A stretch of 25,619 bases of DNA, from positions 1 to 25,619 of the forward strand of contig CALEYZ010000079.1 of assembly GCA_937928195.1 (NCBI GenBank), given 5' to 3'. Under the pieces are notes generated by a model, which saw only the letters and a program-made list of their open reading frames with translations, was not told where the DNA came from and did no database searches. Source of the stretch: an uncultured Limnohabitans sp. Lineage in GTDB: Bacteria > Pseudomonadota > Gammaproteobacteria > Burkholderiales > Burkholderiaceae_C. The position numbers were made by a program, and so were the translations under genes. Positions 1 through 6,472 of this stretch are shown here, piece after piece (the stretch's first letter is position 1; each line of letters starts with the position of its first letter).

Positions 1-986
1 GCAACACGGCTGAGCAGTTGATGTCTGGCTGCATCATACGCGCGGTTGAGGGCAGTTTCGAAGGCCAACTCATCGGCCGAACCGTGACTTTTGAAAACCA
101 AGCCGCGAAGCCCTAACAATGCTGCGCCGTTGTAACGACGGTGATCAACTCTGTTTTTGAAAGAATTTAAAACCGGATAAGCAAAGATGGCAGCAATTTT
201 GGTGAAGATACTGCGAGAAAACTCAGACTTCAAGAAGCCACCCATCATGGTGGCCAAGCCTTCGCTGGTCTTAAGCGCCACATTGCCCACAAACCCATCG
301 CACACCACGATATCCACTGTACCTTTGAAAATATCATTACCTTCAACGTTACCGTAAAAGTTCAAATCGCCAGAATTGCCAGCAGATCGCAGCAATTCAC
401 CTGTTTTTTTGATAATTTCATTGCCTTTGATGGCTTCTTCACCAATGTTCAGCAAACCCACTGTGGGACTTTCATTGTCTTGCAAGACAGAAACCAAAGC
501 GGAACCCATCACAGCAAACTGAAGCAGGTGCTCGGGTGCGCAATCGACGTTGGCACCTAAGTCAAGCATGGTCGTACCGCCACCCTTGAAATTGGGCATT
601 TGCCCCGCAATGGCAGGACGATCAATGCCATCCATGGTTTTGAGCACATAACGTGCGATAGCCATTAATGCACCCGTGTTACCAGCAGATACCGCCGCAT
701 GCGCAGCACCAGACTTAAGCTGCTCAATGGCCACACGCATTGAAGAATCTTTTTTCCGGCGAAGTGCCACTTCAACTGGATCATCCATGCCCACCACCTC
801 TGTGGCAGCCACAACTTCAGCACGCTCATGCTGAAAGCCAGCCAAAGCCTCCGGTTGCCCCACCAACAGCAACCGAGCCTCAGGATGTTTGGCTAAAAAA
901 TTGCGGCACGCTGACAAGGTGACACGTGGACCGTGGTCACCACCCATGCAATCGACAGACAGCGTGAAGATTTCTTTGGAGGACAT
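1..986 (-). CDS. plsX: Phosphate acyltransferase PlsX (C-terminus beyond window)
   Basis: PlsX makes acyl-phosphate from acyl-ACP in the cytoplasm, the first step of the PlsX/PlsY route to phosphatidic acid. Reading the minus strand from the ATG at 986 gives 328 uninterrupted codons to the window edge. The N-terminus has the family signature VDCMGGDHGP, followed by VSAGNTGALMA in the middle and a VCDGFVGNVALK segment typical of the PlsX fold. The family is usually about 330-350 residues, so only a short C-terminal piece is missing. It lies downstream of rpmF on the same strand, as in E. coli, where fabH and fabD follow; that continuation is outside the window. There is no clear Shine-Dalgarno before the ATG, and a long stem-loop (1001-1051) separates it from rpmF, so its expression may be set below that of L32. 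Confidence 0.96.
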   Translation of the reverse strand, partial: MSSKEIFTLSVDCMGGDHGPRVTLSACRNFLAKHPEARLLLVGQPEALAGFQHERAEVVAATEVVGMDDPVEVALRRKKDSSMRVAIEQLKSGAAHAAVSAGNTGALMAIARYVLKTMDGIDRPAIAGQMPNFKGGGTTMLDLGANVDCAPEHLLQFAVMGSALVSVLQDNESPTVGLLNIGEEAIKGNEIIKKTGELLRSAGNSGDLNFYGNVEGNDIFKGTVDIVVCDGFVGNVALKTSEGLATMMGGFLKSEFSRSIFTKIAAIFAYPVLNSFKNRVDHRRYNGAALLGLRGLVFKSHGSADELAFETALNRAYDAARHQLLSRV

Positions 987-1000
987 GTTTTTTAAGGGCA

Positions 1001-1051
1001 CAAATACAAAGGCCCGAGGCTACCTTGAATGTAGCATCGGGCCTGTATTTG
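1001..1051 (-). terminator. Long stem-loop between rpmF and plsX (attenuator-like)
   Basis: The 51 bases form an almost complete inverted repeat. CAAATAC (1001-1007) pairs with GTATTTG (1045-1051). After an AA bulge, AGGCCCGA (1010-1017) pairs with TCGGGCCT (1037-1044). After one mismatch, GCTAC (1019-1023) pairs with GTAGC (1031-1035), around a 7-base loop. It starts 9 bases after the rpmF stop. In the minus-strand transcript the GC-rich stem is followed by an imperfect U-rich stretch (UUUGUAUUUG). It could be a partial terminator, an RNA-processing site or a 3' stabiliser for the rpmF message; the sequence alone does not decide. Confidence 0.6.
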
Positions 1052-1060
1052 AAGCGTCAG

Positions 1061-1243
1061 TTAGGCTTCTGACTTGTTCTTCAAAACTTGGCGACCACGG
1101 TAAAAACCGTTGGGGCTGATGTGGTGACGCAAATGTGTTTCGCCAGTTGTTGGCTCTACAGCGATACCAGGCACGTTCAGCGCATTGTGTGAACGGTGCA
1201 TGCCACGTTTGGATGGTGACTTTTTATTTTGTTGAACAGCCAT
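1061..1243 (-). CDS. rpmF: 50S ribosomal protein L32
   Basis: Small basic protein of the large ribosomal subunit, 60 residues, the normal bacterial length. The N-terminus MAVQQNKKSPSKRGMHRSHN is the classical L32 signature; the C-terminal part contains the usual HHISPNGFYRGRQVL stretch. It lacks the paired CxxC zinc motifs, so this is the zinc-independent form. The ATG at 1243 is preceded by a good AAGGAG Shine-Dalgarno (1249-1254 on the complement). A perfect -10 box lies about 95 bases upstream. It sits between yceD and plsX on the same strand, the arrangement conserved across gamma- and betaproteobacteria. Confidence 0.98.
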   Translation of the reverse strand: MAVQQNKKSPSKRGMHRSHNALNVPGIAVEPTTGETHLRHHISPNGFYRGRQVLKNKSEA

Positions 1244-1258
1244 GATGGCTCCTTAGAA

Positions 1259-1288
1259 GCGTTGTAAGCAGCGTATCAATTGCAACGC
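1259..1288 (-). promoter_or_regulatory. Stem-loop in rpmF 5' leader
   Basis: GCGTTG (1259-1264) is the inverse complement of CAACGC (1283-1288), extended by two A-U pairs beyond one mismatch. The hairpin has a 12-base loop and sits just upstream of the rpmF Shine-Dalgarno. It may affect L32 translation or message stability; no known riboregulator is recognised. Confidence 0.35.
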
Positions 1289-1338
1289 AGCTTTGGGTTA
1301 AACAGTTATACGCATCTTTGAAAGACGCGAAGCCGCTG

Positions 1339-1344
1339 ATTATA
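1339..1344 (-). promoter_or_regulatory. Probable -10 box of the rpmF-plsX promoter
   Basis: The complement of 1339-1344 reads TATAAT, a perfect sigma-70 -10 hexamer, inside the 129-base gap between yceD and rpmF. The -35 is weak: TAGATC with a 17-base spacer. A start about 7 bases downstream would give rpmF a leader of about 90 nucleotides that includes the 1259-1288 hairpin. Confidence 0.5.
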
Positions 1345-1372
1345 GCCCAATCTTTTCTACCGATCTAGCGCT

Positions 1373-1930
1373 TTATTGTGGTTTTTGCTTCAATTGGGCC
1401 AAGGCAGCAAAAGGGTTGGGTTTTGCCTCCAAGGCCTCCTCAAACGCCTCATCGGCCACCGACATGGTCACTGTTGCAGGACAAATCTCATGCTTGGGCA
1501 CAATGGGGGCCGACATAATCAACTCGTCCTCGATCAGCTCCCACACATCCAATTCAGGCACTAAAACCAACAAATCTTCTTCCGATTCATCGTCTTGCGC
1601 CTCTGCTGTGGCCTCGTCCGCGACAAATCGGAAGGATTGTTCCGACTTAATTTCAAGCATCACAGGCCCCATACAGCGTTGGCACTGCATCGGCAGGTTC
1701 ACTTGCGCCGTCAAATGCAGCCAAATGTCAGCCTCACCGCCCGTGACCGGAACCATCTCACCGCTCAGCTCCCACGAAACCTGGGGAATTGCCAAGTTTT
1801 GGGCGTCCCCAAGACTGGCCAAATCGGACAACCGCTCAAAATAAGACAAGTCTTGCTGTCCTTGCGCACTCAATCCGTCCCGTGCAAAAGCCTTGACATG
1901 GAGGTGTTTTAAATCAATTTTTTTATCCAT
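1373..1930 (-). CDS. yceD: YceD / DUF177 family protein (23S rRNA accumulation protein)
   Basis: A protein of 185 residues in the DUF177/YceD family. E. coli YceD and its plant relatives are linked to 23S rRNA accumulation; the molecular activity is not established. The family's CQRC cysteine pair lies near residue 84, followed by an acidic stretch (DDESEED), a VWELIEDELIMSAPIVP segment and a conserved KPNPFAALAQLK C-terminus. The ATG at 1930 was chosen because MDKKIDLKHLHVKAFA matches the usual family N-terminus. A longer reading from a GTG at 2020 would overlap the divergent maf gene. Only 25 bases separate the starts of yceD and maf, so each promoter probably lies in the other gene. Position next to rpmF-plsX matches E. 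coli. Confidence 0.9.
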   Translation of the reverse strand: MDKKIDLKHLHVKAFARDGLSAQGQQDLSYFERLSDLASLGDAQNLAIPQVSWELSGEMVPVTGGEADIWLHLTAQVNLPMQCQRCMGPVMLEIKSEQSFRFVADEATAEAQDDESEEDLLVLVPELDVWELIEDELIMSAPIVPKHEICPATVTMSVADEAFEEALEAKPNPFAALAQLKQKPQ

Positions 1931-1955
1931 GCCGCCAGTGTAAGAGAATTGAGGG

Positions 1956-2573
1956 ATGTCCAAAGACAACCATACCCCCGTCTCTTCCATCTCAAATCGC
2001 ACTTTGATCTTGGGCTCCACCTCCCGTTACCGCAAAGAATTGCTGTCACGACTGGGGATCCCCTTTGACATTGCAGCGCCCGAGGTCGATGAAACCCCGC
2101 TCAACAATGAATCTCCCAAAGATTTAGCACTTCGTTTGGCATTGGCCAAAGCGCGCGCAGTTGCAAACAAATTCCCTGAGGCGGTGGTCATTGGCTCAGA
2201 TCAAGTGGCTGACCTGGACGGTCTGCCTCTTGGTAAGCCAGGAAACCACGCCAATGCCGTCAAACAACTGCAGCGCATGCGAGGCAAAACTGTGATTTTT
2301 CAGACAGCACTGTCCGTGATTTGCTTGGCCACGGGCTTTGAACAAACAGACCTGGCCGCCGTGAAAGTGCAATTCAGAGATTTGACAGACGAAGAAATCG
2401 AGTCTTACCTCAAGGCCGAAGAACCCTATGACTGCGCAGGCAGCGCCAAAAGTGAAGGCTTGGGCATTGCACTGCTGTCCGCCATCGACAATGACGATCC
2501 CACAGCCTTGGTTGGACTGCCCTTGATCAGAACATGCCACATGCTCAGAGCTGCAGGCATGAAACTTCTATGA
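1956..2573 (+). CDS. yceF: Maf/YceF family nucleoside-triphosphate pyrophosphatase (probably 7-methyl-GTP)
   Basis: Maf-like house-cleaning pyrophosphatase of 205 residues, expected to hydrolyse non-canonical nucleotides to monophosphate and pyrophosphate. The substrate-binding motif STSRYR is at 21-26, the catalytic SDQV with its Asp at 82, and the KSEGLG motif near 165-170. Segments APEVDETP, ALRLALAKA and DPTALVGLPL resemble E. coli YceF, the subgroup assigned m7GTP pyrophosphatase activity, more than YhdE, the dTTP/UTP pyrophosphatase. The position beside yceD in opposite orientation is as in E. coli and supports the YceF assignment. The start ATG lies 25 bases from the divergent yceD. 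The stop TGA overlaps the next ATG in an ATGA, so the methyltransferase downstream is probably translationally coupled. Confidence 0.92.
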   Translation: MSKDNHTPVSSISNRTLILGSTSRYRKELLSRLGIPFDIAAPEVDETPLNNESPKDLALRLALAKARAVANKFPEAVVIGSDQVADLDGLPLGKPGNHANAVKQLQRMRGKTVIFQTALSVICLATGFEQTDLAAVKVQFRDLTDEEIESYLKAEEPYDCAGSAKSEGLGIALLSAIDNDDPTALVGLPLIRTCHMLRAAGMKLL

Positions 2574-3358
2574 CCTCCACAGACACCACAATCGGCAAAC
2601 TTTATTTGGTGCCCGCGCCGCTGGACTTCGGCTGCAAACAAGACATTGATCTCCGAGAGGTGATGCCATTGGGCACACTTGAAGTTGCATCCAGCATCAC
2701 ACACTGGATTTGCGAAAACGCAAAAACCACACGCGCTTACCTGAAACGGATTGACGCGCATTCATCTCTGACAACACCAATTCAAGCGCAAGCCATCACC
2801 GAACTGCCCAGAGAGATTCATAAAAAGGGCGACCACCAAGGCGGCTTTGACGCCAAACCACTTTTGACTGCCGCTCTGCAAGGGCACAACATGGGTCTGG
2901 TGAGCGAAGCAGGCATGCCTGCGGTGGCAGACCCCGGAAGTTCTGTCGTGCGTGCCGCGCACGATCTGGGCATACAAGTGATACCCCTGGTGGGACCCGT
3001 CTCCTTGTTGATGGCCTTGGCCTGCACTGGGATGAATGGCCAAAATTTCGCATTTGTAGGCTATTTGCCGCAGGATGCACAAGATCGCAGCCGCAGAATC
3101 AAGGAGCTAGAGCAACTGGCATTGAAAACGGGCCAAACCCAGCTGTTCATTGAGACGCCCTATCGCAATGCGCCTTTGTGGTCGTCGCTTGTGCAGACAT
3201 TACAAGCCAACACACGCTTGGCATTCAGCAGCGGGATCACATTGCCTACGGCCACTCACAGAAGTGCAAGCGCTCAGCAATGGCGAAAGCTATCAGCAGG
3301 TCAACTGCCAGAGGGTCTGAACAATCAAACGCCTGCGGTTTTCGCCATTGGCAATTGA
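2570..3358 (+). CDS. RsmI-like SAM-dependent (tetrapyrrole methylase fold) methyltransferase
   Basis: A 262-residue protein of the TP-methylase superfamily, related to RsmI, the 16S rRNA C1402 2'-O-methyltransferase. Family landmarks are the N-terminal GKLYLVPAPLDFG (RsmI: LYVVATPIGN), GLVSEAGMPAVADPG at 109-123 (RsmI: LVSDAGTPLISDPG), PLVGPVSLLMAL at 139-150 and LFIETPYRN at 192-200. The D-to-E and T-to-M changes in the signature and the short, altered N-terminus mark it as a divergent paralog. Canonical rsmI is normally elsewhere in such genomes, so I give no symbol and do not claim the same target. The ATG at 2570 overlaps the maf stop by 4 bases; a longer reading from 2534 lies inside maf and is not supported. 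It converges on sppA with a 22-base gap. Confidence 0.85.
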   Translation: MTSTDTTIGKLYLVPAPLDFGCKQDIDLREVMPLGTLEVASSITHWICENAKTTRAYLKRIDAHSSLTTPIQAQAITELPREIHKKGDHQGGFDAKPLLTAALQGHNMGLVSEAGMPAVADPGSSVVRAAHDLGIQVIPLVGPVSLLMALACTGMNGQNFAFVGYLPQDAQDRSRRIKELEQLALKTGQTQLFIETPYRNAPLWSSLVQTLQANTRLAFSSGITLPTATHRSASAQQWRKLSAGQLPEGLNNQTPAVFAIGN

Positions 3359-3380
3359 ACGCAAGACAGCCTCACAGTGA

Positions 3381-4391
3381 TCAGCGGATGGTGGCGCTAG
3401 CGCGCATGGCACGCCATGCGCCTTCGCCCATGGCCGCACCAAATCGCTTGACCAAGCGTTCGGCCACATTGTCACGGCGTGAGTAATCGACCAGCTCTTC
3501 TGCTTTCACCACCTCTCGCGCGACTTGATCGAGACTGCCCATTTCGTCAGCCAAACCCAACTCGACCGCTTGTTGGCCCGTCCAAAACAAGCCACTGAAC
3601 ATTTCTGGCGTTTCTTTCAAACGATCACCACGTCCCTTTTTAACCACCGCAATGAACTGAGAGTGGATGTGATTCAACATGCTTTGCGCATGCTTCCGCT
3701 GGGCATCAGTTTGCGGGCTGAAGGGGTCTAAAAACCCCTTGTTTTCACCTGCCGTCATGAGGCGTCTTTCGACCCCCAACTTGTCCATCAAACCTGTGAA
3801 GCCAAAGCCATCCATCAACACGCCAATGCTGCCCACAATGCTGGCTTTGTCGACGTAAATTTTGTCTGTTGCCGCCGCAATGTAATAAGCCGCGGAGGCA
3901 CAGGACTCCTCGACAACGGCATAGATTGGCTTGTGATGCAAAGCCTTCAAACGCACGATTTCATCGCTGATGATGCCCGCTTGCACTGGACTGCCACCCG
4001 GTGAGTTGATCAACAAAATCAAGGCTTGTGACCCAGAGTCTTCTAAGGCAGCGCGCATGGCAGCAACGATGTTTTCTGCGCTGGCATCTGCACCATCGGC
4101 GATTTCACCTTTGATGTTGACCAAGGCCGTATGCGGCGTGGTGATGTTGGAGGCTGTTTGATTGTGCGAAAAAATTTGCCACATGACCACAGCCCAAAAT
4201 AGCAACCAAGCCAATCTCAAACCCATTTTCCAACGACGTGCGGCCTGCTGTTCTTTCAAGTTGGCATGCACCAATTCGGACAAAGTTTGACGCTCCCAAC
4301 TCGTTTGCGCTTGCGCCATACTGGATTGGCTGTGAGCTGGGTCTGCAGATGAAGCAGCAGCACCGAAAGATTCAGGATGTTCAGAACTCAT
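3381..4391 (-). CDS. sppA: S49 family signal peptide peptidase (short SppA type)
   Basis: Membrane-anchored Ser/Lys protease of 336 residues, the short single-domain SppA form, expected to cut remnant signal peptides in the membrane. A hydrophobic anchor spans about 57-74 (LRLAWLLFWAVVMW), with a long Ala/Ser-rich cytoplasmic N-terminus before it. NSPGGSP (129-135) forms the oxyanion region. The nucleophile is Ser166 in CASAAYY, where many homologs have ASGGYY. The general base is Lys218 in TAGENKGFLDPF, the position of the B. subtilis SppA lysine. The start ATG overlaps the stop of the Rieske gene (ATGA at 4388-4391), so it is the last gene of the rluC-HAD-Rieske-sppA unit. Confidence 0.92.
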   Translation of the reverse strand: MSSEHPESFGAAASSADPAHSQSSMAQAQTSWERQTLSELVHANLKEQQAARRWKMGLRLAWLLFWAVVMWQIFSHNQTASNITTPHTALVNIKGEIADGADASAENIVAAMRAALEDSGSQALILLINSPGGSPVQAGIISDEIVRLKALHHKPIYAVVEESCASAAYYIAAATDKIYVDKASIVGSIGVLMDGFGFTGLMDKLGVERRLMTAGENKGFLDPFSPQTDAQRKHAQSMLNHIHSQFIAVVKKGRGDRLKETPEMFSGLFWTGQQAVELGLADEMGSLDQVAREVVKAEELVDYSRRDNVAERLVKRFGAAMGEGAWRAMRASATIR

Positions 4392-4756
4392 GAGAACTCA
4401 AAAGGTTTTAAATTGAAATCAGTATGCCAGTGAACCACTCCGCCTTGCTCAGACAAGGTAATTGGGATCAAACCCCCATTGCAAGGGCCGCCAGCACAAG
4501 CACCCGACTCAGGTCGGTACATGGCGCCATGAGTGGCACATATTAAAAATTGACCCGATGCGTCAAAAAAACGATTGGGCTGGTAATCCATTTCCATGGC
4601 CACATGACTGCAACGATTCAAATAGGCGTGAACTTGCCCCTTAAATCGAACAGCAAAAGCACGACATGTTTGACCGCCATAAATGACATCAAACGGCACC
4701 GCCAGTCCGCTGTCAACCAAGTCATGGGAATTGCACAAAGGAATTGCTTCGCTCAT
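4388..4756 (-). CDS. Small Rieske [2Fe-2S] ferredoxin-like protein
   Basis: Stand-alone Rieske domain protein of 122 residues, with no transmembrane segment or oxygenase catalytic domain. The cluster ligands are clear: C49 and H51 in NRCSHV, and C73 and H76 in ICATHG, with 21 residues between H51 and C73. The second cluster loop continues into GAMYRPESGACAGGPC. It resembles the NirD/dioxygenase-ferredoxin type and is likely a cytoplasmic electron carrier, but no oxygenase or reductase partner is adjacent. The ATG at 4756 has a GAGAGG Shine-Dalgarno. It lies 56 bases downstream of the HAD gene and overlaps sppA by 4 bases. Its role in this operon is unknown. Confidence 0.9.
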   Translation of the reverse strand: MSEAIPLCNSHDLVDSGLAVPFDVIYGGQTCRAFAVRFKGQVHAYLNRCSHVAMEMDYQPNRFFDASGQFLICATHGAMYRPESGACAGGPCNGGLIPITLSEQGGVVHWHTDFNLKPFEFS

Positions 4757-4812
4757 GAAACACCTCTCATTGAATCAAATTTACGCTCAAAAAACAGCCT
4801 CCGGGCTCAGCT

Positions 4813-5496
4813 TTAGGCGTTTTCAAGCAACCACTGACGCAACTCTGAGACAGAATGCGCCACATGCAGAGGATTCAAAGCATGAAACACAGAAGGTTCA
4901 TGCGCACCATAGCTCACACCCACACTGGCACAGCCAGCGTTCAATGCCATCTGCAAATCATGTGTGGTGTCGCCAATCATGAGGGTCCGCTCAGGCTCAA
5001 CGCCAAACTCTCGCATCAGTTCATGCAGCATCAAGGGATTGGGTTTACCGGCGGTTTCGTCTGCGGTACGAGAACCATCAAAGGCGCCTTTCAACTCGAC
5101 AGCCTCCAAAGCCTCTGTCAACCCTTTGCGACTCTTGGCGGTTGCCACGGCGATCCAGTGGTGGCGCGTCTTCAAATCGGCCAACAGGGGCAACACACCT
5201 TCAAATAAACACAAGTCGTTTTGATGTGCCACGTAATGGTATCGATAACGCTCCCCCAATTGAGGGTATTTGTCAGGTGAGATATCCGGCGCGGCATGGG
5301 CCAAAGCCTGCATCAAAGGCATTCCGATGACATACGAAGCCGCCTCACGAGTTGGCTCCTTGCCTCCCACATCCACCACAGCACGCTGAATGCAACGTGT
5401 GATGATGGCAGTCGAGTCAAACAAGGTGCCATCCCAATCAAAGGCGATCAGGTCAAATTGCCGTGGGCGTAGATTTTGATTTGACATGGTTTGCAT
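4813..5496 (-). CDS. HAD-IA family hydrolase (Gph-like phosphatase)
   Basis: HAD-superfamily phosphatase of 227 residues with a complete active site: nucleophile D20 and acid/base D22 in DWDGTLFDST, T119 in ATAKS, K151 in GKPNP, and the metal-binding D176/D180 in MIGDTTHDL. A helical cap lies between motifs I and II. It resembles phosphoglycolate phosphatase, but the substrate cannot be read from sequence. The ATG at 5496 (or the second ATG at 5487) lies inside the 3' end of rluC; the overlap is 44 or 35 bases, so translation of the two is probably linked. The Rieske gene follows on the same strand. Confidence 0.88.
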   Translation of the reverse strand: MQTMSNQNLRPRQFDLIAFDWDGTLFDSTAIITRCIQRAVVDVGGKEPTREAASYVIGMPLMQALAHAAPDISPDKYPQLGERYRYHYVAHQNDLCLFEGVLPLLADLKTRHHWIAVATAKSRKGLTEALEAVELKGAFDGSRTADETAGKPNPLMLHELMREFGVEPERTLMIGDTTHDLQMALNAGCASVGVSYGAHEPSVFHALNPLHVAHSVSELRQWLLENA

Positions 5497-6472
5497 ACAG
5501 TTGTAATTCTGGTGGAAGTGGTGACTTCAATTCCACGCGCTTGCCGGTTGCGGGGTGGGTGAATTGGAGACGCCACGCATGAAGAAACATGCGCTTCAAA
5601 CCATGCTTGTTTAGCGCTTTGTTCCATTCGAAGTCGCCATACTTGTCGTCGCCTGCAATGGGATGACCTTGAGATGCCAAATGAACGCGAATTTGGTGTG
5701 TGCGCCCGGTTTTGATGGTGACTTCTAACAAAGTACAACCTTCCAAACGCTGCGCCACCTTGACCAGCGTGATGGAGCGCATGCCATCAGGATCATCATT
5801 AGAGGTGACCCGCACACGGCGCTCGCCATCTGGAAGCAGGTATTTATGCAGTGAACTGTCGATAACTTTCAGCTTTTCGGGCCAACTTCCTTGAACCATT
5901 GCCAAATAGGTTTTGCCAGTTTCACGTTCCCGAAACTGGTCTTGAACATGTTTCAGGGCACTTCGCTTCTTGGCCACCAACAAAATTCCGCTGGTTTCTC
6001 TGTCAAGACGGTGCACCAACTCCAGCAGTTTGGCCTGCGGCCTGGCTTGCCTTAATTGCTCAATCACACCAAAACTAACGCCCGAGCCACCATGCACCGC
6101 CACGCCGGCAGGTTTATCAATGGCCATCAAAGCGTCGTCTTCTAACAACAGCGGGAATTCTCGACCCGGCGCCGGTCTGGCCGCCTTTTCTGCGACTTTG
6201 TCCGAAATCCGAACCGGGGGAAGTCTGACGACATCACCGTTCTCAATTCGAGTGTCGGCCGAGGCCCGACCCTTGTTAATCCTCACCTCCCCGCTTCGAA
6301 TGATGCGGTAAACGTGTGTTTTAGGGACACCTTTGAGGTGACGGATCAAAAAGTTGTCCAGCCTTTGGCCAGCTGACTCTTCGTCCACAGTCAACCATTT
6401 CACTTCTAAAGCCGGATTTGTGGCCTGAGGCGTGCTCGAATGGGAGGCTTGGGGGCCTATAATGTGATTCAC
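5453..6472 (-). CDS. rluC: 23S rRNA pseudouridine synthase RluC/RluD family
   Basis: Pseudouridine synthase of 339 residues. An N-terminal S4 RNA-binding domain covers about 36-82 (QRLDNFLIRHLKGVPKTHVY...GEVRINKGR). The catalytic Asp is D157 in VHRLDRETSG, followed by LLVAKKRSAL and the late motif TGRTHQIRVH (255-264). The close match of KGVPK, HGGSGVSFGVIEQLR and RLFLHA-like segments to E. coli RluC, plus divergence from rne exactly as in E. coli, favour RluC, which modifies U955, U2504 and U2580 of 23S rRNA. The likely start is GTG at 6472: no ATG occurs in frame upstream before a stop, and no obvious Shine-Dalgarno is present. Its 3' end overlaps the HAD gene. Confidence 0.92.
   Translation of the reverse strand: MNHIIGPQASHSSTPQATNPALEVKWLTVDEESAGQRLDNFLIRHLKGVPKTHVYRIIRSGEVRINKGRASADTRIENGDVVRLPPVRISDKVAEKAARPAPGREFPLLLEDDALMAIDKPAGVAVHGGSGVSFGVIEQLRQARPQAKLLELVHRLDRETSGILLVAKKRSALKHVQDQFRERETGKTYLAMVQGSWPEKLKVIDSSLHKYLLPDGERRVRVTSNDDPDGMRSITLVKVAQRLEGCTLLEVTIKTGRTHQIRVHLASQGHPIAGDDKYGDFEWNKALNKHGLKRMFLHAWRLQFTHPATGKRVELKSPLPPELQLYANHVKSKSTPTAI
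6458..6463 (+). promoter_or_regulatory. Candidate -10 box for rne, inside the rluC start
   Basis: TATAAT on the plus strand, 9 to 14 bases inside the rluC reading frame. No good -35 is visible at 16-18 bases (CTCGAA at 17). A start near 6470 would give rne a leader of about 530 nucleotides. E. coli rne also has a long leader (361 nucleotides) used for autoregulation. Confidence 0.4.

Noticed and set aside
1931..2020. Longer N-terminus of yceD starting at a GTG at 2020
   Set aside because: It would overlap divergent maf by 65 bases, and the conserved family N-terminus begins at the ATG at 1930.
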